From NCBI RefSeq assembly GCF_029433105.1, contig NZ_JARNTW010000009.1, forward strand, positions 1 through 64,000: DNA of 64,000 nt. The letters are read 5' to 3'. Positions 36,801 to 44,987 of the stretch are shown in pieces; position 1 is the stretch's first letter, and each line of letters begins with the position of its first letter. Source of the DNA: Runella sp. MFBS21. Its GTDB lineage: Bacteria; Bacteroidota; Bacteroidia; Cytophagales; Spirosomataceae. A model generated the notes under the pieces. That model was not told where the DNA came from. It saw only the letters and a list, made by a program, of their open reading frames with translations, and ran no database searches. The translations under genes and the position numbers were made by a program.

Positions 36801-38293
36801 TGATTAGAAGTATTGACATTGAATGTTACGAAATCTAGACTAAGTAGCCCACAGTTGGCTCTGACTTGATTGCTACCCCAATGGTGCTGGTCATTGGCCA
36901 TATGAGCCCGATAGAGGTCGGTGGCGTTGTTGTAATCATTGAGTGAAAACAAATAATTCATCCCCGCTTTTTGATTGCGGATATTGTTAGCCACGCTTGA
37001 AGAAGCACCTGAGAGGGTCGAATACCGTAAAAAGGCCAATTGTTGAGGAATCCAATAGGGCCCCCACCAATTGTCACTATAGGGTTTGACAGAGGTGTAT
37101 CTTGATTCTACAAAAGTTTTATATTCTGCTTTTCCCGTAGCTTCATAAAGATAAACAGCTGCTACAAAAGCGCTTCCTAATTGACCATCGGCGGTTTGGT
37201 CCGAATCACCCGACTTGATGTTTCCGTCGTCGCAAGCGGTTTCGTAAGTAGTGAAGTTGTTGGTAGTAATCTTGGCCCGATTCCAAGCCGCTTCTGCTCG
37301 TGTGATGAGGTCGTTTCCATAATTAAGAAGGGGTGCATGGGTTTTGAAAGTTTGTCCAGCTACGGCAAACATCGCTGCGCCTGCGAGCGTGGCTGAAGTA
37401 CATTCGGGCAGATAATAACGTGGGCGAGTATCGGTACTAATAGGGGATACTTCGTTATAATTATCGACGCCTACTTTCAACAAAAACCCATTGGTTCCAG
37501 TTGCATCTTGCATTCTTTTGAGAAAGTCCAGTTCGTATTTTAATTCATCTAAAATATCAGGTGTTCCATTGCCCGACTCGGGGATATTATAATTGTCCTT
37601 AAATGCAGCGGGATTGATACGATAGGCTTCAGCTAATTGAATAACGGCGCTTTCGGCAAAGGTCGTGTATTTGTTGACGTCGCCTGCGTCCATCCAGCCT
37701 CCATGAAGGTCTTTGGCTGTGGCGGCATTGCCTTTGTTGTAACGACTCGTGGCAAAACGGTCTTGGCTAGCTCCTTCATAACTCGCTCCGTCTGCCCATT
37801 TAGAATCAGTGAAAGGTGTTTGTTTAGCAAAATTGAGACGTTGGTAGTAAAAGGTTCTGACGGCGTGTTTCATGGCTTCATCATAAACAGTAGCACCAAT
37901 GTCGAACCGATAAGAACCTACGTTGTTGGTTACGTCAAATATATAATAAGAGCCAGGACTAGTGACACTCGAAAAATCAAACCACCAGCCTCGGTCCCCA
38001 GATTGGGCGTGAGTAGTGCCGCCGTTCCACACTTGGAGTGTGCCGCTAAATACTACGGCGTCGTCATTCCAACGGCGGATTTGATATTGATTGGTTCCCG
38101 TGCCAGGATTAAAGGCTTCGGCGGCATTGTAGCCGACTTGGGGATCAACGACGACCGCTACTTTCTTGGAAGTAGGCAAATAGCCAAACTGGTCAATTTT
38201 GATATAGGGGGTAGTTTGGGAAGGCGCTGACCAGGCCAAACTCCAAATCATTGAAAAAACAAAAATAAAGGAGAGATAAAAGTGAGTTTTCAT
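33848..38293 (-). CDS. Multidomain GH9 cellulase with Fn3 and CBM-like domains, T9SS substrate
   Basis: Secreted endoglucanase-type enzyme of 1481 residues. Order: signal peptide (1-22); N-terminal Ig-like domain typical of GH9 (about 28-130); GH9 (alpha/alpha)6 catalytic domain (about 140-622) with GGWMDAGDVNKY, the base-bearing segment, and the C-terminal acid in WEITEPSIYNQAAY; Fn3 repeats 1 and 2 (about 628-720 and 721-810); a putative carbohydrate-binding beta-sandwich (about 811-957, IYDDALATGWEDWSW); Fn3 repeats 3, 4 and 5 (960-1053, 1054-1147, 1148-1237); a second copy of the binding-like domain (about 1238-1385); and a type IX secretion C-terminal sorting domain (about 1400-1481, VYPNPSEG to KVMIQR). 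It should therefore be exported by T9SS and attached to or released from the cell surface. No susC/susD pair lies beside it. Confidence 0.93.
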   Translation of the reverse strand: MKTHFYLSFIFVFSMIWSLAWSAPSQTTPYIKIDQFGYLPTSKKVAVVVDPQVGYNAAEAFNPGTGTNQYQIRRWNDDAVVFSGTLQVWNGGTTHAQSGDRGWWFDFSSVTSPGSYYIFDVTNNVGSYRFDIGATVYDEAMKHAVRTFYYQRLNFAKQTPFTDSKWADGASYEGASQDRFATSRYNKGNAATAKDLHGGWMDAGDVNKYTTFAESAVIQLAEAYRINPAAFKDNYNIPESGNGTPDILDELKYELDFLKRMQDATGTNGFLLKVGVDNYNEVSPISTDTRPRYYLPECTSATLAGAAMFAVAGQTFKTHAPLLNYGNDLITRAEAAWNRAKITTNNFTTYETACDDGNIKSGDSDQTADGQLGSAFVAAVYLYEATGKAEYKTFVESRYTSVKPYSDNWWGPYWIPQQLAFLRYSTLSGASSSVANNIRNQKAGMNYLFSLNDYNNATDLYRAHMANDQHHWGSNQVRANCGLLSLDFVTFNVNTSNHAQYREVAEQYLHWMNGVNPMNLVMLSNMSVAGAENSVNEIYHTWFTNGTIWDNVQTSSAGPAPGYVTGGPNKNYTGSVANITNQPPQKAYKEWNNGSPENSWEITEPSIYNQAAYIMLLGRLMNVTSTADTQAPTAPTNLTTSNISQTSLTLNWTAATDNVGVTAYEVYQGTTLVNGNVVGTSFVVNGLTCNTSYNFTVKAKDAAGNSSEASNVASATTSACDVQAPSIPTNLTASNISTGSLTLNWTASTDNVGVTAYEVYRGNTLVNGNVSGTTLNITGLICNTPYSFTVKAKDAAGNISASSNPLDVSTSTCPTGAFIYDDALATGWEDWSWSSTRNFSNTNPTQAGPNSIRVDYTAWGGLSLRQANAISTNTNTVFKFWVYSTGVNSIRFSVQTEDNSPLTSEYTFSTDANQWKEITVTRAQVGNPALIKRINFMNNSANNATVYFDQIRIDTGSPSDTQAPTAPTNLTSSNISQTELTLSWTASTDNVAVTAYEVYRGTTLLNANVTTNSFNVTGLTCGTAYTFSVKAKDAAGNISTASNNANATTSNCPDTQAPTAPTNLTASNISQTGLTLSWTASTDNVGVTAYEVYRGTALLNANVTTNSFNVTGLTCGTAYTFSVKAKDAAGNISTASNNANATTSNCPDTQAPTRPAGLVATNKTQTGFTLSWTASTDNVAVVAYEVYQAGVLLNGNVTSTSLDVTGLSCNTNYSMTVKAKDAAGNISQASSGLTVRTEACLSPVIYDDAIGANWSDWSWGTTRNFSNTTPVRVGSNSLKADFTAWSGISLRHETGISTISTTVLRFWIRSTTASSYSVYIQADDNGAAVGNYTFTSANNTWQEIVLNLSQLGNPSIIKRVNIQNNSGNNVTAYLDNIRLTNVNNARIASEWEPATALLEKMLVYPNPSEGPISIKYQSSMAENINFSLVDLRGNIILNHKKFAEKGLNVFELDLSQEKAGLYLIQLKGSVETQVQKVMIQR
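34853..35134 (-). repeat. Fn3 module repeat, copy 4 (282 bp)
   Basis: One of two adjacent 282-base units inside the GH9 gene, encoding the fourth Fn3 domain (residues 1054-1147). Compared by eye with the next unit it differs at roughly 20 positions only, mostly silent, so it arose by recent in-frame tandem duplication or is kept alike by recombination. Confidence 0.85.
35135..35416 (-). repeat. Fn3 module repeat, copy 3 (282 bp)
   Basis: Partner of the preceding unit, encoding the third Fn3 domain (residues 960-1053), immediately adjacent with no spacer. The first, second and fifth Fn3 modules of the same protein are clearly related but more diverged in DNA. Confidence 0.85.
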
Positions 38294-38932
38294 ACACTGA
38301 TTTTTATAAAAATAATAATGAGGCTGATATGCTTGAATCGTGTTTGCAGGAAGCTATTCACTCTTTAAAAGAGTGTACGTTGTGTTTGTAACGTCTTTGG
38401 GTGCCAAAGAATCTACAAATAAAAAGGCGTGACTTAAGCCAAGGTGTTTGGATTGGTTTGATGCTAGGAATACATTGTAGAAACCATGTTTTTTGTTTTA
38501 ACTAAATGATTTTAAAGTTATAAAACAGGTTTTCTTAGAAGGGTAATGCTTGTATGTAGCGTTTGATAGAGATAAGATAGGCACCCGATAAGCCAGCGAA
38601 TGGATGCCTCTTTTATTCTTGAGCAAGATAGAAAGAAGCCAATAGTTTCGAAAGTGAAAGCTCGTAATTTTATTTAAAGGGAAGTAGAGATTTAACTTGG
38701 AGGGTTTGCGTCGGAAACGCAGCACCATTTTTGATCCAAATGATAGTTTGGGGCAAGTTATTTCTCGTCCCGACATTATGTCGGGACGAGAATGGTATAA
38801 AGTCTCTGACTTTGTAATGCTCTGTACTAAGAGTTGATGATTATTTAGATGTAAAAATAGTAATAGCCTGACAAACCTTACCTCACGTTCAATGCTTGAA
38901 GTTTGTCCAAGCCTTAAAGGAAACTAAGGTAT
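38294..38932. other. 640-bp gene-free region between GH9 and GH127 genes
   Basis: No open frame here has family resemblance or plausible composition. It should contain the GH9 promoter near 38300-38400 (AT-rich, no clean consensus). It also holds a strong isolated inverted repeat at 38762-38792, listed separately. Nothing identifies an RNA gene or an insertion sequence. Confidence 0.5.
38762..38792. repeat. Isolated perfect inverted repeat
   Basis: A 14-bp arm TTCTCGTCCCGACA (38762-38775), 3-base loop and exact complement (38779-38792). No T-run follows on either strand, so it is not an ordinary terminator. It could be an intergenic palindromic repeat family or the end of a lost element. Confidence 0.6.
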
Positions 38933-40792
38933 TTATTTTTTCTCTTGCCAATCAATCCATACTTTCATGCGACCGGGTTGGCGATTGTCCCAAGAATAAT
39001 ACGGGATTAATGTAAAGTTATCTTTCCCATTTTGGGCTTTGATTGTCGCCACTCCACCCAACAGTGCAGGTTCAAAACTAGTGCTAAATTGGGTGGTTTT
39101 TGACAATACAATTTGGTCATAATCCAGGTGACGATTGTCTTGCTCTTCAATACAATAAACCAACGGACCCCGCTGTATGGCACGTTTGCCTATGTTGGCT
39201 TTTACCCGAGGGTCAGCAGCTATGATTTTGACGGGCATGTCCATGCGGAGTTTGAGCACATCATTTTTAGCCCAAGTACGATTGACAGTGATGTAGCCCT
39301 TTTCGGCTTTGGGGGCGGAGATGGGTTTACCGTTGACTTCAAGGGTATATTTGTCGCACCAAGCTGGGATGCGGAGCTTGACGGCAAAGTCGGCTTTACT
39401 ACTATCAGGACTTGCTTTTAGTTCTACTTCACCTGACCAAGGATAATTGGTTTTTTGGGCAAACTTTACTTTATGATTGGCAATTTGAACCTCAGTTTCG
39501 CTACCTACGTACAAATTGACCCACAAGGCATCTTTGGAAGTGTTGTAAATATAACCTCCTACCGAAGGCATCAATCGCGATACATTGCTTGGGCAGCAGG
39601 CAGTTCCGTACCAAGGTTTGCGGTGGTGTAACCCAAAAGAGGCTAGAGGGTTTACATAAAAGAAAAGATTCCCTGTAAGTTGAACGCCAGCCAAAGCACC
39701 ATTGTAAAGCGAACGTTCTAATACATCTACGTATTTGGCTTCGCCCGAATAGAGATTCATACGTTGATTCCAAAACACCATGCCTACCGAAGCACAAGTT
39801 TCGCAGTAGGCCGATTCGTTGGGCAGGTCATAATCAACCGTGAAGCCTTCATTTTTAGTGGAAGAACCAATGCCTCCAGTGATGTACATATTGCGCTCCA
39901 CTACGTCGGCCCATACTCGTTCGAGGGCTTGGGTGTAACCTTGGTCGCCTGTTTCGGCGGCTACGTCGGCCATTCCTGTGTACAAATACATTGCTCTCAC
40001 GGCATGACCTTTGATATCGGTCATTTCTCTGACGGGTACATCATCTTGACAATAACGAGCGCCATCAAAATGCTTGTCGGTCCAGATTTGGCCGCGCCCG
40101 TGGCCTTTGCCTCGCTGCTCAATAAGCCAATCGGCCAGTTTGAGATAACGATCGTTTTGAGTCGTATGGTAGAGTTTTACTAGAGCCAGCTCAAGTTCTT
40201 GATGACCCGTGACCCAAGGCCGATTTTGAAGTCGAAATGTAGAATCAAAATGATTGGCAAAGCGAATTGAAACATCCAAAAGTTTGCGTTTGCCAGTAGC
40301 GTCATAGTAGGCTACAGCACCTTCAATAAGATGACCTAAGCAGTAATCTTCGTGCTTTTCCATATCGCTCCAGCGTTTTTCCAGACCTTTGAGAGTATAG
40401 AAAGTATTGAGGTAACCGTCTGGTAATTGAGCGGCAGCTATTTTATCAATCCATCCATCAGTTTTGGCTTCAAGGGCTTTGTCGGGAGTAGTTTTGAGCG
40501 TATATGCAATTCCCTCAATCACCTTATAAACGTCCGAATCATCAAAGTAAATACCCTTGTGCTGTCCAGTGCGACGAGCGGCATTTTCAAAATTTCGGAT
40601 ACGAGCTGTAGAATCTTCCGTATAAGTCATACAAACAGGCAAAGTAGCCGAGTGTACTTTTTCAATGCGGGGTTTCCAGAAAAAATCTTTAACCGTGACC
40701 TTAGAAAAATTGACGGGAGTGATTTGGCGTTGGCTATACCCTTCTACCCCCCCCAACACGAAGAAAATGATGAAGTAAAATCTAGATTTCAT
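38933..40792 (-). CDS. GH127 family beta-L-arabinofuranosidase (DUF1680)
   Basis: Exported glycosidase likely removing L-arabinofuranose from plant arabinans or glycoproteins. From the ATG at 40792 it has 619 residues with signal peptide MKSRFYFIIFFVLGGVEGYSQ; an upstream ATG at 40843 would add 17 residues that spoil the signal. The (alpha/alpha)6 domain carries YCLGHLIEGAVAYYDATG. The zinc/catalytic set known from HypBA1 is present: the acid Glu in KNEGFTVDYD, Glu and Cys in YCETCASVG, and the paired Cys (nucleophile) in TACCPSNVSR. Two beta-sandwich domains follow. It heads a likely pentose-related set with the downstream genes on the same strand region. Confidence 0.9.
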   Translation of the reverse strand: MKSRFYFIIFFVLGGVEGYSQRQITPVNFSKVTVKDFFWKPRIEKVHSATLPVCMTYTEDSTARIRNFENAARRTGQHKGIYFDDSDVYKVIEGIAYTLKTTPDKALEAKTDGWIDKIAAAQLPDGYLNTFYTLKGLEKRWSDMEKHEDYCLGHLIEGAVAYYDATGKRKLLDVSIRFANHFDSTFRLQNRPWVTGHQELELALVKLYHTTQNDRYLKLADWLIEQRGKGHGRGQIWTDKHFDGARYCQDDVPVREMTDIKGHAVRAMYLYTGMADVAAETGDQGYTQALERVWADVVERNMYITGGIGSSTKNEGFTVDYDLPNESAYCETCASVGMVFWNQRMNLYSGEAKYVDVLERSLYNGALAGVQLTGNLFFYVNPLASFGLHHRKPWYGTACCPSNVSRLMPSVGGYIYNTSKDALWVNLYVGSETEVQIANHKVKFAQKTNYPWSGEVELKASPDSSKADFAVKLRIPAWCDKYTLEVNGKPISAPKAEKGYITVNRTWAKNDVLKLRMDMPVKIIAADPRVKANIGKRAIQRGPLVYCIEEQDNRHLDYDQIVLSKTTQFSTSFEPALLGGVATIKAQNGKDNFTLIPYYSWDNRQPGRMKVWIDWQEKK

Positions 40793-40805
40793 AGGAGTTG
40801 TTATT

Positions 40806-40906
40806 CTACCGATACAAAGCACAAAAGGTTTTGTTTTTAACATGAGAGAGACAAAGACATTTTATCAATTATCCCCACTTATAGTGTTACACCCGTGTAT
40901 CGGTAG
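40806..40906. promoter_or_regulatory. Pair of inverted 11-bp sites around the GH127 upstream region
   Basis: CTACCGATACA (40806-40816) and its exact reverse complement TGTATCGGTAG (40896-40906) are 79 bases apart, just upstream of the GH127 start. Two such facing half-sites in front of a sugar-hydrolase gene could be operators for a repressor that loops DNA. This is only a possibility; no regulator is nearby. Confidence 0.3.
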
Positions 40907-40916
40907 AAAACAGCGC

Positions 40917-41843
40917 TTAGGCAATTCCTATTTCCTGACTTAGCTTGGTTACCATTTCAAAAAGTTCATCGACTTCCGCTTTGACCTCTTCAGTACAAGC
41001 TTCTACTTTGCGACGAGTATAAAGCGAAATAGGGAAACCTCGTTTTTGAAGGTAGTATTTGGCTACTGTGGGGTAGGCATAATGAATCACCGGCATGGTT
41101 TGTATCAAGAGGTCTTGCACTTTAGTTACATTCTCTTGTTGCTCGGGGTTATTGTAATTATTGCAAAGCCATACAATAACTTCTGGGAAAAAATTGCCTT
41201 GAATACATGACAAGCCCGCTGAGCCTTCTTTGAGAGACGCCACTGCATGTTCCATATAAGCGTCGTAAAGTCCAAAATAATGCCCGTCTGTTGCATTGAG
41301 TTTGGCTTTTACGTGATTGATGTCTAGCGAGGTATCTTTATGATAAATCACTCGTCCGGTATCTACAAGTTTACCAAGATCGGCAGGTTGTACGAGACGT
41401 TTGTACGGAACAGGACACTCATACAATCCTAGCGGAATTTGAGGCGTGAGATCCATGAGTTCTTGCATACGCAGCATAAAAATTTCGTCAGGCTCGTCGG
41501 CGGCAGCAATAAGCCCCGTAATTACAATGACTCCCTGTACTCCTTTTTCATAAATGCGTTTTACAAAATTGGCTTGTTGAGCGATAGGCCCACCAAAAGT
41601 GCCGGTAGCGACTACTGGTACACGGCCATCTGTAACTTTTACCACATGCTGTGTGATAGCGAGTCTTTCTTCTTCGGTAAGTTCAAACATCTCCGAAGAA
41701 AGGCAGTTGGCAAACAAACCTGCGGCTCCCGCTTCGAGATAAAATTCGGTCAATTGGGTAAGTCCCTCGAAATCAATTTCACCATTTTCGGTGAAAGGAG
41801 TCAACATCACAGGGATAAACCCTTGGGGAAGTGAATTTTGCAT
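40917..41843 (-). CDS. DapA-family lyase/dehydratase
   Basis: A 308-residue class I aldolase-type TIM barrel of the DHDPS/NAL superfamily. The Schiff-base lysine is in RVIYHKDTSLD and the partner tyrosine in GLYECPVPYK, both present. The N-terminal GFIPVMLTPFTENGEIDF and FANCLSSEMFELTEEER segments fit the family; FANCLSSE replaces the GTTGE motif of true DapA, so it is not the lysine-pathway enzyme. With a 2-keto-3-deoxy-sugar-acid type FAH protein and xylA nearby, a 2-keto-3-deoxy-acid aldolase or dehydratase role is likely but inferred. Confidence 0.82.
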   Translation of the reverse strand: MQNSLPQGFIPVMLTPFTENGEIDFEGLTQLTEFYLEAGAAGLFANCLSSEMFELTEEERLAITQHVVKVTDGRVPVVATGTFGGPIAQQANFVKRIYEKGVQGVIVITGLIAAADEPDEIFMLRMQELMDLTPQIPLGLYECPVPYKRLVQPADLGKLVDTGRVIYHKDTSLDINHVKAKLNATDGHYFGLYDAYMEHAVASLKEGSAGLSCIQGNFFPEVIVWLCNNYNNPEQQENVTKVQDLLIQTMPVIHYAYPTVAKYYLQKRGFPISLYTRRKVEACTEEVKAEVDELFEMVTKLSQEIGIA

Positions 41844-41942
41844 GAGTTAATAATCAAATAGGTGCCAGAGCACAAGTTATTAGTGAGTTTTATTGGGCCA
41901 AATATACCGTAAATAAGGCTTAGGCTATCAGAATCTAATGAA

Positions 41943-42782
41943 TCAGCCTTTGGCAATACCTACGGTATTGATTAATTCTCCAATCATGTCGATAGAGATG
42001 TGGATTACATCGCCAAGCTCAAGAGTGAAGTCTGACGAAGGAACAAGCCCAGTTCCGGTCATCAAAAAAACACCAGTGGAAAAAGTATTGGAGCGAAATA
42101 GCCAACTGACTAATTCTTCTGGTTGACGTTTAAGCTGGTCGAGGGTAGTACGGCCCTCAAAAACCAACTTTGAGGCGCGACTTATTTCAATTGAGATGGC
42201 AGTTGACAATGACATAGGTTGAGCAGGAATATGCAAACAAGGCCCTAGTGCTGCCGAGCCATCATAAACTTTGGCTTGTGGCAAATAGAGGGGGTTTTCG
42301 CCTTCAATACTTCTTGAACTCATGTCGTTTCCGATGGTATATCCCACGATTTTTCCTGAGGAAGTCGCAAAAAGCGTCCATTCGGGTTCAGGTACGTTCC
42401 AAGTAGAATCGGGGCGAATATTAACCGTACCTCTTGGATGAACCACCTTTTGGGCTATCGATTTAAAAAATAATTCAGGACGCTCGCCCTCATATGCACG
42501 CTCATAAAACACATCGCCTCCGACTTCTTTAGCCTCTTCCATACGAGCGATTTTACTACGGTAGTAAGTCACGCCTGAAGCCCATACCTCTTGCGTACCA
42601 ATGGGCGCTAAAAGATTGGAAAAATTTACAAAATCAGCAGGTGATATGGCTTGTATGATCGTTTTTAAATAATCATACAAGTCGTCTCTGTTAATAAGAA
42701 CGTCCCAGTCAGAATGTGGGAGATGGTAATAATGTGTTTCATAATTAACGTAAAAGCCAATTGACGTACGATATAGTTTCAT
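41943..42782 (-). CDS. FAH family protein, 2-keto-3-deoxy-pentonate dehydratase-like
   Basis: A 279-residue fumarylacetoacetate-hydrolase-fold protein. I chose the ATG at 42782 ([10 protein letters not shown]); an upstream start would add 22 hydrophobic residues lacking family match. The segment [20 protein letters not shown], then [17 protein letters not shown]-like residues, closely recalls archaeal 2-dehydro-3-deoxy-D-arabinonate dehydratase (KdaD). The metal-binding EPEW and [24 protein letters not shown] region follow. The reaction would be loss of water from 2-keto-3-deoxy sugar acid to give the semialdehyde. It is divergent from xylA across 264 bases and lies 99 bases before the DapA-type gene. 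Confidence 0.85.
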   Translation of the reverse strand: MKLYRTSIGFYVNYETHYYHLPHSDWDVLINRDDLYDYLKTIIQAISPADFVNFSNLLAPIGTQEVWASGVTYYRSKIARMEEAKEVGGDVFYERAYEGERPELFFKSIAQKVVHPRGTVNIRPDSTWNVPEPEWTLFATSSGKIVGYTIGNDMSSRSIEGENPLYLPQAKVYDGSAALGPCLHIPAQPMSLSTAISIEISRASKLVFEGRTTLDQLKRQPEELVSWLFRSNTFSTGVFLMTGTGLVPSSDFTLELGDVIHISIDMIGELINTVGIAKG

Positions 42783-42939
42783 AAAAAAATGAAGGTGGTA
42801 TAGCTGTATTGGGCTAATTAAAATGGCTTGGACAACGATAATTGGCAACTTGTTATAACTACTTAATTTCTTTTAAAATAGGCTATTGTGCACTAAACAT
42901 CTTTCTGAGCAATATCTCTTTATTTTTTTGAAAAATTAA

Positions 42940-42958
42940 AATTGTCAAATTGACAATT
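42940..42958. promoter_or_regulatory. Perfect 19-bp palindrome, operator candidate for xylA
   Basis: AATTGTCAAATTGACAATT is a 9+1+9 perfect inverted repeat in the xylA upstream region, about 90 bases before the ATG. Its TTG (42942-42944) stands 20 bases before a -7-like TTCTTTTG (42965-42972), so a protein bound here would cover the -33 element and act as a repressor. The regulator is not encoded in the window. Confidence 0.6.
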
Positions 42959-42972
42959 ATTTTATTCTTTTG
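42942..42972 (+). promoter_or_regulatory. Putative xylA promoter
   Basis: TTG (42942-42944) and TTCTTTTG (42965-42972, 7/8 to TAnnTTTG) with a 20-base spacer. Transcription should start near 42978, giving a leader of about 70 bases before the ATG at 43047. Confidence 0.45.
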
Positions 42973-43046
42973 CACAAGTAAGAATCAGTTTTTACTACTT
43001 TTAAAAGTATTATTCCTTTTTGAAAAAACTTAAAACCGTTTATTTT

Positions 43047-44375
43047 ATGTCTCTTACACTCGGAAATACCGAATATTTCAAAGGCATCTCCAAAATTCAG
43101 TTTGAAGGTCGTGACTCTGACAATCCACTTGCTTTTAAGTGGTATGATGAAAATCGTGTGATTGGTGGCAAAACCATGAAAGAGCATTTGCGTTTTGCGG
43201 TAGCCTACTGGCATACATTCTGTGGTACAGGTGCTGACCCTTTTGGACCCGGTACCAAAGTTTTTGCTTGGGATGCTAAGGCAGATGCCGTAGAGCGTGC
43301 CAAAGATAAAATGGACGCTGCATTTGAATTTATTACCAAGCTTGGCGTACCTTATTATTGTTTTCATGATGTAGATTTGGTAGATGAAGGGCCTAATATC
43401 AGTGAGTATGAGCGCCGTATGCAAGCAGTAGTAGATTATGCAAAAGAAAAACAAGCAGCAAGCGGAGTAAAATTGTTGTGGGGAACCGCCAATGTTTTCT
43501 CAAATCCTCGTTACATGAATGGTGCTTCTACCAATCCTGACTTCAATGTATTGGCACATGCAGGCGTCCAAGTAAAAAATGCCTTAGATGCTACAATTGC
43601 CCTTGGAGGAGAAAATTACGTATTTTGGGGAGGCCGTGAAGGCTACATGAGCTTACTCAATACCAACATGAAACGTGAGTTGGATCATTTGGGTCGTTTC
43701 TTGACGGTAGCTCGCGATTATGCCCGCAAAAACGGCTTCAAAGGAACTTTCTTTATTGAGCCTAAGCCATGCGAACCTACTAAGCATCAGTATGATTATG
43801 ATTCGGCTACGGTGATTGGTTTCTTACGCCAATATGGTTTAGATAAAGATTTTCAACTCAATATCGAAGTAAACCACGCTACTTTGGCCGGGCATACTTT
43901 CCAGCATGAGCTTCAAGTAGCAGCTGATGCGGGTATGTTAGGGAGTATTGATGCCAATCGTGGAGATTATCAGAATGGTTGGGATACGGATCAGTTTCCC
44001 ATTAATTTGAGCGAGTTAACAGAGGCCATGTTGGTGATATTAGAAGCAGGTGGAATCACGGCGGGTGGAATCAATTTTGACGCCAAAACACGTCGTAACT
44101 CTACTGACCTTGACGATATTTTCATTGCACACATTGGCGGTATGGATGCGTTTGCTCGCTCGCTCGTAATTGCTAATGACATCTTAGTAAAATCTCCTTA
44201 CCAAAAATTACGCACTGACCGTTATGCGTCTTTTGATAGCGGTACTGGCAAAGCGTTTGAAGAAGGTAAACTTTCTTTAGAAGACCTTCGGGATTACGCA
44301 ATTGCCGCGGGAGAGCCTAAGCAAATAAGTGGTAAGCAAGAATTGTTTGAAAATATCTTGAATCAGTATATCTAA
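43047..44375 (+). CDS. xylA: Xylose isomerase
   Basis: Converts D-xylose to D-xylulose, cytoplasmic, metal dependent. From the ATG at 43047 it has 442 residues, the length of the long class II enzymes; a TTG at 43020 is in frame but not needed. Signature regions are present: [15 protein letters not shown] with the catalytic His, [15 protein letters not shown], the metal-binding [16 protein letters not shown], and [16 protein letters not shown]. No xylulokinase (xylB) follows; a strong terminator ends the transcript at once. Expression probably responds to the palindrome in its promoter. Confidence 0.97.
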   Translation: MSLTLGNTEYFKGISKIQFEGRDSDNPLAFKWYDENRVIGGKTMKEHLRFAVAYWHTFCGTGADPFGPGTKVFAWDAKADAVERAKDKMDAAFEFITKLGVPYYCFHDVDLVDEGPNISEYERRMQAVVDYAKEKQAASGVKLLWGTANVFSNPRYMNGASTNPDFNVLAHAGVQVKNALDATIALGGENYVFWGGREGYMSLLNTNMKRELDHLGRFLTVARDYARKNGFKGTFFIEPKPCEPTKHQYDYDSATVIGFLRQYGLDKDFQLNIEVNHATLAGHTFQHELQVAADAGMLGSIDANRGDYQNGWDTDQFPINLSELTEAMLVILEAGGITAGGINFDAKTRRNSTDLDDIFIAHIGGMDAFARSLVIANDILVKSPYQKLRTDRYASFDSGTGKAFEEGKLSLEDLRDYAIAAGEPKQISGKQELFENILNQYI

Positions 44376-44396
44376 TCAAAAATTAGATTGAATCAT

Positions 44397-44430
44397 AAAA
44401 AAGGTGATAGCATATGCTATCACCTTTTTT
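44397..44430. terminator. Perfect 34-bp palindromic terminator after xylA
   Basis: Bases 44397-44413 are the exact reverse complement of 44414-44430, with six A on the left and six T on the right. It should terminate xylA and the converging OsmC gene. Confidence 0.88.
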
Positions 44431-44439
44431 ATGAAAGTA

Positions 44440-44850
44440 CTAAACCAGCTCCGCATCCATGGTGATGTCGGTATTCAACAATTTTGAAATTGGACAATTC
44501 TCCTTGGCATTTTGTGCCGCTGCCGCAAATTGCTCCGCCGACATACCTGGTACAGTAGCTTTTACGGACAAATGAATGTTAGGAATAGCGCCGTTTTCGA
44601 AGGTGACGGTAGCTTTGGTATCAATGTTATCGGCCGTAAAACCTCCTTCGTTGAGTACAAAGCTCAGTTTCATTGTAAAGCATCCTGCATGTGCTGCTCC
44701 CACAAGTTCTTCGGGATTGGTACCTATACCATCTGCAAAACGAGTGTTAAACGAATATTGGGTACCGTTTAAAACCGTACTTTGAGTAGATACTGTACCA
44801 TGTCCTTCTTTGCCAGTTCCTTGCCAATTGGCTGATGCACTTCTTTTCAT
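44440..44850 (-). CDS. OsmC family peroxiredoxin-like protein
   Basis: Organic hydroperoxide reductase of the OsmC group, 136 residues. The two redox cysteines are in [16 protein letters not shown] and [10 protein letters not shown], the standard spacing and context of OsmC itself rather than Ohr. It starts at an ATG and is cytoplasmic. It is convergent with xylA. Confidence 0.92.
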   Translation of the reverse strand: MKRSASANWQGTGKEGHGTVSTQSTVLNGTQYSFNTRFADGIGTNPEELVGAAHAGCFTMKLSFVLNEGGFTADNIDTKATVTFENGAIPNIHLSVKATVPGMSAEQFAAAAQNAKENCPISKLLNTDITMDAELV

Positions 44851-44987
44851 GATTTTTGAATTTAAAAGATATGAATGGATTGATTGATAAAATCAAATTA
44901 TTAGAAAGCTAAAGTACTTTCAATTGCTGGATAAATAAGAGAAAATGTTATTCCCCGGTTATCGTACATACTCGCTAACAAGTGTTT

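Noticed and set aside
37637-38230. Open frame of 197 codons on the plus strand
   Set aside because: It lies wholly antisense to the GH9 cellulase gene, has no start context or family match, and its Gly/Val-rich composition is what the complement of that coding sequence gives.
38498-38776. Open frame of 92 codons on the minus strand in the GH9-GH127 gap
   Set aside because: It begins inside the isolated palindrome, has no family match and no promoter, and its composition fits random AT-rich DNA.
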